A model generated the notes under the pieces. That model did no database searches and was not told the origin of the DNA. It saw only the letters and a program-made list of their open reading frames with translations. A program made the position numbers and the translations under genes. Of a DNA stretch of 5,753 nucleotides, positions 1-4,141 are shown in pieces. Each line of letters starts with the position of its first letter. The stretch's first letter is position 1. Source of the DNA: Phocaeicola_A sp964514145 (GTDB lineage: Bacteria; Bacteroidota; Bacteroidia; Bacteroidales; Bacteroidaceae); contig CAZEPM010000120.1 in NCBI GenBank assembly GCA_964514145.1, positions 1 through 5,753 of the forward strand. Direction: 5' to 3'.

Positions 1-121
1 CTTCATTCCAATCTCAGAAAATAGTTATTAATATTAACCGTCCATTACCTGGCGATCATATCGAAATCACCTCTTTGAAGTATCCTCTATTTTCCATCAA
101 TCAGCCATTTAAGACCCTAAA
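1..121. other. left flank, no gene supported
   Basis: This is the region downstream of the rubrerythrin gene. One plus-strand frame stays open from base 3 into the rubrerythrin gene, but it has no start, resembles no family I know and runs antisense to a real gene, so I do not call it. No strong terminator for the rubrerythrin transcript is visible: the best minus-strand stem (GGTGAT with ATCGCC, around 50-72) is short and has no T-run after it. The 11-mer TTTGAAGTATC occurs at 74-84 and again at 128-138, where it encodes part of the rubrerythrin C-terminus. This is probably chance or a small old duplication. Confidence 0.5.
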
Positions 122-667
122 TTATTTTTTGAAGTATCTATTATACAATCCTTCAAAACCCTTTCCATGACGAGCTTCGTCACGAGCCATTTCATGAACG
201 GTATCATGAATAGCGTCCAAATTCAGTTCCTTTGCACGTTTTGCAATACGTGTTTTATCCGCACACGCACCGCTCTCGGCATTCATGCGTTTTTCCAAAT
301 TAGTTTTGGTATCCCATACACAATCTCCCAATAATTCAGCAAATTTAGCAGCATGTTCAGCTTCTTCCCAAGCATAACGCTTAAATGCTTCTGCAATTTC
401 CGGATAGCCCTCACGGTCTGCTTGACGACTCATAGCTAAATACATTCCGACTTCTGTGCATTCACCGTTAAAATGAGCATTCAAATCACTGATCATTTCT
501 TCATCGCAACCTTTAGCTACTCCAATCGTATGTTCTGCTACAAATTCCAATGAAGTTCCACTCATTTCCTGGAATTTTGAAGCTGGAGCTTTACACATCG
601 GACATTGTGCCGGAGCTGTTTCACCTTCGGCAATGTAACCACATACAGTACAAATAAACTTTTTCAT
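122..667 (-). CDS. rbr: reverse rubrerythrin (NADH peroxidase-type, N-terminal rubredoxin domain)
   Basis: This is a 181-residue cytoplasmic non-haem iron peroxidase, complete from ATG to TAA. The N-terminus is a rubredoxin-type Fe(SCys)4 domain with C6-x2-C9 and C22-x2-C25. It is followed from about residue 60 by a four-helix ferritin-like diiron domain with ExxH motifs at E102-H105 and E164-H167 and further Glu residues at 69, 72 and 159. In classical rubrerythrin the rubredoxin part is at the C-terminus. This order is that of the 'reverse' rubrerythrins known from Clostridium, which have about the same length and reduce H2O2 with electrons delivered from NAD(P)H through a rubredoxin reductase. 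No such reductase is in the window. The gene lies 64 bases behind a PerR-type regulator on the same strand, which supports a peroxide-stress role and likely co-transcription. The family call is firm; the exact electron donor is inference. Confidence 0.95.
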   Translation of the reverse strand: MKKFICTVCGYIAEGETAPAQCPMCKAPASKFQEMSGTSLEFVAEHTIGVAKGCDEEMISDLNAHFNGECTEVGMYLAMSRQADREGYPEIAEAFKRYAWEEAEHAAKFAELLGDCVWDTKTNLEKRMNAESGACADKTRIAKRAKELNLDAIHDTVHEMARDEARHGKGFEGLYNRYFKK

Positions 668-679
668 AAGAAAACATTT

Positions 680-717
680 TTAATCAGTCAATAAAAAATA
701 TAGTTAGTTAGTCAATA
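680..717 (-). repeat. direct repeat in the perR-rbr spacer, possible regulatory site
   Basis: Two 14-base copies, TTAATCAGTCAATA (680-693) and TTAGTTAGTCAATA (704-717), match at 12 of 14 positions with a 24-base start-to-start distance. On the minus strand they read TATTGACTGATTAA and TATTGACTAACTAA and sit just upstream of the rubrerythrin start. The spacing is a little over two helical turns, so a regulator could bind both on one face. No good TAnnTTTG element goes with them (TATATTTT is the nearest). The repeat is directly seen; any role is a guess. Confidence 0.35.
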
Positions 718-731
718 TATTCGTCTGAAAA

Positions 732-1142
732 TCACATGCAATTTTTACATATACCTTTATAATATTGATGTACTTCCGAAATTTCATTTCCGTCAATACA
801 CTGTCCCACCATGTCAACATAATCCATTCCTGAAAAAACGTCATAGATTTTGCTGCATTTTTTACAAAGAAAATGAGCATGCGGACGCATGTCGCCGTCA
901 AAATTAGCACTCCGGTCATCAATCGTCAACATCGTTACCGCTCCATGTTCGACAAACAATTTCAATGTATTATATATCGTCGTGCGCGAAAGCGTCGGAT
1001 ATTTCGGACTTAATTCATTATAAATTTCATCCACTGTCGGATGAGTCGCATGAGTCATCATATAATCCATGATAGCCATCCGCTGTGCCGACGGTCTTAT
1101 CTTATACCGCAACAGATTGTTATAGACAATAGATGATTCCAT
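732..1142 (-). CDS. perR: Fur-family peroxide-responsive repressor, PerR type
   Basis: This is a 136-residue Fur-family metalloregulator of usual length. The ATG at 1142 is chosen because the frame extends upstream only to a TTG three codons earlier. Residues 1-75 form the winged helix, with recognition-helix sequence SRTTIYNTLK at 52-61; residues 76-136 form the dimerisation domain. Two CxxC pairs (C93/C96 and C132/C135) match the structural zinc site. The regulatory metal ligands of Bacillus PerR (H37, D85, H91, H93, D104) all have counterparts at H34, D82, H88, H90 and D101, a uniform offset of three. The Asp at 82 is the feature that separates PerR from most Fur and Zur proteins. PerR senses H2O2 through iron-catalysed oxidation of the two His ligands. 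The gene has its own promoter and precedes rubrerythrin, a classic PerR-type target. Binding to sites in this window is inferred. Confidence 0.9.
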   Translation of the reverse strand: MESSIVYNNLLRYKIRPSAQRMAIMDYMMTHATHPTVDEIYNELSPKYPTLSRTTIYNTLKLFVEHGAVTMLTIDDRSANFDGDMRPHAHFLCKKCSKIYDVFSGMDYVDMVGQCIDGNEISEVHQYYKGICKNCM

Positions 1143-1182
1143 ATTTTTCAATATTGCAATTATTACATTTTCGTTTTCATTG

Positions 1183-1214
1183 CAAAAATAGAATAATCTT
1201 TTTATTCACACAAA
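1183..1214 (-). promoter_or_regulatory. perR promoter (Bacteroidetes type)
   Basis: On the minus strand this reads TTTG (1211-1214), exactly 20 bases, then TATTTTTG (1183-1190), a full match to the Bacteroidetes primary sigma factor consensus TTTG-N19/21-TAnnTTTG. Transcription would begin near 1177, giving a leader of about 35 bases to the perR ATG at 1142. The 7-mer ATTGCAA occurs at 1179-1185, overlapping the -7 element, and again in the leader at 1153-1159, 26 bases away. The promoter probably serves both perR and rbr. Confidence 0.8.
1191..1207 (-). promoter_or_regulatory. candidate PerR/Fur-type operator inside the perR promoter
   Basis: A perfect inverted repeat, GAATAA-N5-TTATTC, fills most of the spacer between the -33 and -7 elements of the perR promoter. 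It is AT-rich, as Fur and PerR boxes are, but does not match the Bacillus PerR box (TTATAATNATTATAA) closely: arm length and spacing differ. Its position would let a bound repressor block RNA polymerase, so autoregulation is a reasonable hypothesis. Six-base arms can arise by chance in AT-rich DNA. Confidence 0.4.
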
Positions 1215-1600
1215 CATCAACAATATGTTTTATATTTTTTAACTATAAAATGATAGGACAAAAAAAACAGAACAAGGCGATTTTGAATATTATCACTGAC
1301 TATCAGAAGTTTAGTCTGGAATCACACAGAATGACAGACATAGTAAAAAAACAGATATAGAGAAGGATTACATCTTTTTTACATAATTTTGTTGGCACCA
1401 AAAAAATGAAGTCATTTGGAAGAGAAATCATGGATGTTGAATTATGAAGAAATTTTCTTCTGCTACCATACAGAAGAGAAGAAGGCATTCGACAAGAGAT
1501 TGATGTCCACTCCCTTATTTATATTCAGAACTATTGGTAAACAACGGGAAACGGAGTCTTTCGGTCAAGAACGGAGAGTGCGTTTTCTACATACTGAAGT
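1215..1600. other. 386-base spacer with no supported gene
   Basis: This stretch lies between the divergent perR promoter and the 3' end of the thioesterase gene. Every frame holds only short unrecognised openings. The least poor are a 36-codon plus-strand frame from ATG at 1250 to TAG at 1360, and a plus-strand frame with ATG at 1434 that ends at 1604 just past the thioesterase stop. A perfect -7 element TAATTTTG is at 1384-1391 on the plus strand, but no TTTG stands 19-21 bases upstream. Nested inverted repeats lie at 1446-1480. No clear terminator for the thioesterase is seen. It could hold a small RNA or a decayed gene; I cannot support either. Confidence 0.5.
1446..1480. repeat. two overlapping inverted repeats
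   Basis: The first is a perfect 7-1-7 palindrome, GAAGAAA-T-TTTCTTC (1446-1460). The second is a 10-bp stem with one G-U pair: 1453-1462 pairs with 1471-1480 around the 8-base loop CTACCATA. They share bases 1453-1460, so an RNA from the plus strand could fold only one at a time. No T-run follows on either strand, which argues against a simple terminator. Confidence 0.4.
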
Positions 1601-2047
1601 CTAAAGCCCCATCTCGGCCGCCTTCTCTTTCGAAAACGTAAAATAGGTACATTGGGACCGTGTACACACCTCGTCAGTCTGATTGTAAATCGCTGCGTCC
1701 ACACACACGATATTTCGCTTAACCTCCACTATACGGGCACGTAAAGTCAAATGTTCATCGGTTGTCAATACAGGTTTCATGTATTTAATCTCCATTTTCG
1801 AAGTAACCCCTGCCGTCTTCAATTTACATAAAATAGTCCATGCACATATTTCATCAAGAAGAACAGCCTGAATACCACCATGCAAGGTATCTATCCAGCC
1901 CTGAAATTCCGTACGAGGCTTCCAAACACTGATGACCTCATCCCCTTCTTCATAAAATTCCATCTTCAGCCCGAAAGGATTATCCGGTGAACATCCAAAA
2001 CAACAATAACCCTCCTTATGCAACCAAGGATTTCTTATCTTTTTCAT
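1601..2047 (-). CDS. PaaI-like hotdog-fold acyl-CoA thioesterase
   Basis: This is a 148-residue single-domain protein, complete from ATG to TAA, with no signal peptide or membrane segment. It hydrolyses, by family analogy, an acyl-CoA or related thioester in the cytoplasm as a dimer or tetramer. The hotdog signature is clear: H56-G57-G58-I59 followed by LLDE at 63-66 on the central helix, preceded by strands running through residues 36-50 and followed by the curved sheet from about 80 to 138. The N-terminal segment C15-C16-x2-C19 before NPFGLKMEF (23-31) is typical of the PaaI subgroup in which a short Cys- and Gly-rich lead enters the fold. The substrate cannot be told from sequence. It stands alone: the perR side is separated by a long spacer and the other side by the scaffold gap. 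Confidence 0.85.
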   Translation of the reverse strand: MKKIRNPWLHKEGYCCFGCSPDNPFGLKMEFYEEGDEVISVWKPRTEFQGWIDTLHGGIQAVLLDEICAWTILCKLKTAGVTSKMEIKYMKPVLTTDEHLTLRARIVEVKRNIVCVDAAIYNQTDEVCTRSQCTYFTFSKEKAAEMGL

Positions 2048-2059
2048 ACACTTATCTGA

Positions 2060-2079
2060 TTAATCTCATTTTCGATTAA
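2060..2079 (-). promoter_or_regulatory. inverted repeat at the thioesterase transcription start
   Basis: TTAATC (2060-2065) and GATTAA (2074-2079) are perfect inverted arms around 8 bases, directly abutting the -7 element. The left arm is also part of the self-palindrome GATTAATC (2058-2065). The predicted start of transcription falls inside the repeat, a good place for a repressor, but the arms are short and AT-rich. Confidence 0.3.
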
Positions 2080-2112
2080 CAAATATAGACAGAAAATCGA
2101 TGAATAGATAAA
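2080..2112 (-). promoter_or_regulatory. thioesterase promoter (Bacteroidetes type)
   Basis: On the minus strand a perfect -7 element TATATTTG (2080-2087) is preceded, at 21 bases, by TTTA (2109-2112), a three-of-four match to the -33 TTTG. The predicted leader to the ATG at 2047 is about 25-30 bases. Between this promoter and the gap (2113-2165) I see no gene. Confidence 0.6.
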
Positions 2113-2165
2113 GAAAATACGATATTTTGAAAGAATCATCCACACACAAAACCGGTATTCCCTCG

Positions 2166-2265
2166 NNNNNNNNNNNNNNNNNNNNNNNNNNNNNNNNNNN
2201 NNNNNNNNNNNNNNNNNNNNNNNNNNNNNNNNNNNNNNNNNNNNNNNNNNNNNNNNNNNNNNNNN
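2166..2265. other. scaffold gap of exactly 100 N
   Basis: One hundred consecutive undetermined bases, the conventional placeholder for a gap of unknown size. Distance and even adjacency of the flanking genes are therefore uncertain. Open frames that appear to cross it are artefacts of translating N. Confidence 0.98.
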
Positions 2266-2299
2266 CGTACCTTTTCCTGCCAAAGGTCGTACCCTTTCC
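2266..2299. repeat. start of a 22-base tandem repeat at the gap edge
   Basis: CGTACCTTTTCC (2266-2277) recurs as CGTACCCTTTCC (2288-2299), 11 of 12 identical, with period 22; the linker between them is TGCCAAAGGT. The unit also contains the inverted pair ACCTTT (2269-2274) and AAAGGT (2282-2287). Only one and a half units are visible before the sequence is lost in N, so the array may continue into the gap. The period is not a multiple of three, which argues against a protein-coding repeat. Confidence 0.5.
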
Positions 2300-2372
2300 C
2301 GGGCGGCCTCCGGAGGGAGCGCGCGATGAGATGAGAACGGACGGGGAATGGGATTAAAAAGATGGCGGGCTT
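2300..2372. other. GC-rich palindromic segment downstream of mutY
   Basis: This segment follows the mutY stop on its transcript. It is strikingly richer in G and C than the rest of the window and contains the palindromes CCCGGG (2298-2303), CCTCCGGAGG (2307-2316) and an alternating GCGCGCG run (2319-2325). No gene is visible. On the minus strand TCTTTTT (around 2355-2361) lies just beyond the mutY stop, but no convincing stem precedes it, so I do not call a terminator. Confidence 0.45.
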
Positions 2373-3455
2373 CTATTTGGATTGGGTGCCTGACAGGTGC
2401 GTCTCCAGCAATTGGGAGATCAGTTGCGAGACTAACCGAGGAACGGCATATCGTTCCATCTCCTCCACCCGTATCCGCTGAAAATCGGTAAAGGAGTTTG
2501 TGTCGTCCGGCAAAATCACTTCATAGAGGTTCGCATAGATGATCTGATGAGACAAAACGTGTTTGACCTTTTTCCGGAGAGTGCGGAAGGTATGCTGGTC
2601 TTGCGCTGCGATCCAACGTCGTGACAAGAGTTCATCGTACAGCTGTGCGTCAGTCCATTCTTCCGGGCTTTCGATCAGCGGAATCTCATACAGGCTTTTC
2701 CAGATATCGTTGGAGGAACGTTTGTGTATGTAGGTGTAGTCTCCTGCGTTTACATATATATAATGGAAGAATCGGTTTGTTGTTTGTGTCTTATGTGCTT
2801 TTACCGGGAGTTTGTTTACAGTTTTTTTCGCATTGGCTACACATGAGTCGAGTAAGGGACAGGGGATGCAGTCGGGTGCATGCGGAGTGCATTGCAAGGC
2901 ACCAAAATCCATAATTGCCTGATTATAGATGGCCGGGTGGGCTTTGTCTAAGAGTTCTTGTGCCAATTCTGCAAAGAGTTTTTTTCCTTTGGCTGTATCA
3001 ATCGGAGTTTCGATGCCCATCCATCTGGACAGGACTCTGTATACATTTCCATCCACAACGGCATAAGGCAGATTAAAGGCGAAAGACAAGATGGCTGCAG
3101 CGGTGTAGTCTCCGATACCTTTCAGCTTTCTTATCTCTGCATAAGTCTTTGGGAAGCAGCCTCCTTGTTCCACTATGGTACGAGCGGCAACGTGCAAGTT
3201 ACGTGCTCGTGAATAATATCCGAGTCCCTGCCAATGCTTTAATATCTCATCCTCTGAAGCCTCAGCTAACGTTTGTACGTCAGGGAAACGTTCCACAAAC
3301 CGCATAAAATACTTGTATCCTTGCGCTACGCGGGTCTGTTGCAAAATAATTTCGGATATCCATATACGATATGGATCAGTGGTATTTCTCCACGGGAGGT
3401 CACGCCGATTCGTTTCATACCACTCTTCCAACACGTGGGCAAATTTTCCATTCAT
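2373..3455 (-). CDS. mutY: A/G-specific adenine glycosylase MutY
   Basis: This is a 360-residue DNA repair enzyme of normal length, complete from ATG to TAG. It removes adenine mispaired with 8-oxoguanine, preventing G:C to T:A changes. The catalytic Glu is E35 in SEIILQQT (34-41). The helix-hairpin-helix is at LKGIGDYTAAAI (111-122), and the catalytic Asp is D135 in DGNVYRVLSR (135-144). The 4Fe-4S cluster ligands C189-x6-C196-x2-C199-x5-C205 have the exact family spacing. From about residue 230 comes the NUDIX-like 8-oxoG recognition domain, with VLSHQ at 300-304 matching the FSH loop of other MutY proteins. It is divergent from the HU gene, with separate promoters in the 163-base spacer. 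In related Bacteroides I recall ssb lying downstream of mutY; here the GC-rich stretch and the gap intervene. All catalytic residues are present. Confidence 0.97.
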   Translation of the reverse strand: MNGKFAHVLEEWYETNRRDLPWRNTTDPYRIWISEIILQQTRVAQGYKYFMRFVERFPDVQTLAEASEDEILKHWQGLGYYSRARNLHVAARTIVEQGGCFPKTYAEIRKLKGIGDYTAAAILSFAFNLPYAVVDGNVYRVLSRWMGIETPIDTAKGKKLFAELAQELLDKAHPAIYNQAIMDFGALQCTPHAPDCIPCPLLDSCVANAKKTVNKLPVKAHKTQTTNRFFHYIYVNAGDYTYIHKRSSNDIWKSLYEIPLIESPEEWTDAQLYDELLSRRWIAAQDQHTFRTLRKKVKHVLSHQIIYANLYEVILPDDTNSFTDFQRIRVEEMERYAVPRLVSQLISQLLETHLSGTQSK

Positions 3456-3480
3456 AAATAGCTAGTACTTCTTTTCGCCA

Positions 3481-3512
3481 CAAAAATAGCTAAGAAAAAA
3501 AGAGGCATCGAA
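3481..3512 (-). promoter_or_regulatory. mutY promoter (Bacteroidetes type)
   Basis: On the minus strand TTCG (3509-3512), a three-of-four match to TTTG, is followed by 20 bases and a perfect TATTTTTG (3481-3488). The leader to the mutY ATG at 3455 would be about 20 bases. The spacer contains a run of seven T on this strand. Confidence 0.6.
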
Positions 3513-3540
3513 CGTTTTTGTGAAAATTGTTAGAAATATA

Positions 3541-3572
3541 TTTTTAAAAGAGCCAGAAAAGCTATATATTTG
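3541..3572 (+). promoter_or_regulatory. HU operon promoter (Bacteroidetes type)
   Basis: TTTT (3541-3544), then 20 bases, then a perfect TATATTTG (3565-3572). Transcription would start near 3577, giving a leader of about 40 bases to the HU ATG. The leader has no Shine-Dalgarno sequence but is A-rich, as usual for Bacteroidetes. This promoter and that of mutY are back to back, with about 28 bases between their -33 elements. Confidence 0.65.
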
Positions 3573-3618
3573 CAGACCAAAAAATTAAGATAAACGTGTA
3601 ACAAAATTATTTATCAAG

Positions 3619-3894
3619 ATGACTAAAGCAGATATTGTAAATGAAATTTCAAAAAAGACAGGCATAGACAAAACTACAGTCTTGGCCACAGTAGAAGCGT
3701 TCATGGAGTCTGTGAAAAATTCACTGTCTAAAGAAGAAAATGTATATCTTCGAGGATTTGGTAGTTTCATTGTTAAGAAGAGAGCTCAGAAAACCGCTCG
3801 TAACATTTCAAAAAACACCGTTATTATTATTCCCGAACATAACATTCCAGCATTCAAGCCTGCTAAAACATTCACTATTCAGGTAAAAAAATAA
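3619..3894 (+). CDS. HU-family (DNABII) nucleoid DNA-binding protein
   Basis: This is a 91-residue protein of standard HU length, complete from ATG to TAA. It binds and bends DNA as a dimer in the nucleoid. Residues 1-40 form the helical dimerisation base, the HU signature GFGSF is at 46-50, and the beta-ribbon arm spans roughly 51-76, followed by IPAFKPAKTF (76-85). The arm contains A60-R61-N62-I63. In E. coli and Bacillus HU the corresponding stretch is GRNP, where the Pro inserts between base pairs to kink DNA; here it is Ile. I recall the same tip in other Bacteroidetes HU paralogues, so it looks like a lineage trait rather than a defect. It is first in a likely operon with the bS22-like gene (39-base spacer) and rng. 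Which HU paralogue this is cannot be told, so no symbol is given. Confidence 0.95.
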   Translation: MTKADIVNEISKKTGIDKTTVLATVEAFMESVKNSLSKEENVYLRGFGSFIVKKRAQKTARNISKNTVIIIPEHNIPAFKPAKTFTIQVKK

Positions 3895-3933
3895 CGAGAC
3901 TAAGAAGTATTAACCAAGTAAAATATTTAGATT

Positions 3934-4023
3934 ATGCCAAGCGGGAAAAAGAAAAAAAGACACAAAATGTCTACGCACAAACGTAAAAAAAGACTAAGAA
4001 AGAACAGACATAAGAACAAATAA
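3934..4023 (+). CDS. 29-residue basic protein, bS22/mS38-like (AURKAIP1/COX24 domain)
   Basis: ATG at 3934 to TAA at 4021-4023 encodes 29 residues, of which 16 are Lys or Arg and 3 His, with no acidic residue. This resembles the conserved short Bacteroidetes proteins annotated with the AURKAIP1/COX24 C-terminal domain. That domain is the mitochondrial small-subunit protein mS38 and, in mycobacteria, the small ribosomal protein bS22. From memory of the mycobacterial protein, the core lines up without gaps as M-S-x-x-K-x-(K/R)-K-x-L-R-(K/R)-x-R at residues 12-25 here. Such proteins thread into rRNA on the 30S subunit. It sits 39 bases after HU and 118 before rng, on the same strand. The homology is recognised by eye, not by search; ribosomal location in Bacteroides is inferred. 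It is short enough to be skipped by common gene-length cut-offs. Confidence 0.85.
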   Translation: MPSGKKKKRHKMSTHKRKKRLRKNRHKNK

Positions 4024-4053
4024 ATGTTTTTAGTCTACTTTGATCGAAATAGG

Positions 4054-4098
4054 GAACAAACTTAGAAAGCACATACTTTAATTCTTTCAAGTTTGTTC
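4054..4098 (+). terminator. strong hairpin in the rng leader: terminator, attenuator or RNase G target
   Basis: GAACAAACTT (4054-4063) pairs perfectly with AAGTTTGTTC (4089-4098). After one bulged A (4064), GAAAG (4065-4069) pairs with CTTTC (4084-4088), giving a 15-bp stem with a 14-base loop. The T-rich TTTGTTT follows at once (4099-4105), as in an intrinsic terminator, though the stem is AT-rich. It lies 30 bases after the bS22-like stop and 43 before the rng ATG. It may end or attenuate the HU-bS22 transcript. Alternatively, as with the rne 5' leader of E. coli, it may be a structure through which the RNase controls its own mRNA. No convincing rng promoter lies downstream of it. Confidence 0.65.
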
Positions 4099-4141
4099 TT
4101 TGTTTAAACAGAGGTTTTATTTATCTAGAGATTTAAAAATA

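Noticed and set aside
1143..1151. Longer PerR starting three codons upstream
   Set aside because: It would use TTG; the ATG at 1142 fits the family length and the residue offset to Bacillus PerR.
1303..1488. Minus-strand 61-codon frame with a hydrophobic stretch
   Set aside because: It begins with ATG, but there is no promoter and no known family, and it runs through AT-rich spacer DNA where such stretches arise by chance.
1416..1604. Plus-strand frame of about 60 codons ending over the thioesterase stop
   Set aside because: Unrecognised, starts at TTG or a late ATG, and overlaps the end of a real gene on the other strand.
2307..2325. GC-rich palindromes as the mutY terminator
   Set aside because: They lie about 50-65 bases past the stop with no T-run after them on the mutY strand.
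2044..2357. Open frames on both strands running through the N block
   Set aside because: They exist only because N is translated as unknown; neither flank resembles a protein.
2621..2914. Plus-strand open frame of 97 codons inside mutY
   Set aside because: Antisense to the MutY iron-sulphur and C-terminal domains; no recognisable protein.
4100..4141. Longer RNase G with 14 extra N-terminal residues
   Set aside because: The start would be a TTG in the T-run of the hairpin; the extra residues do not look like the family N-terminus, whereas the ATG at 4142 begins exactly where family homology starts.
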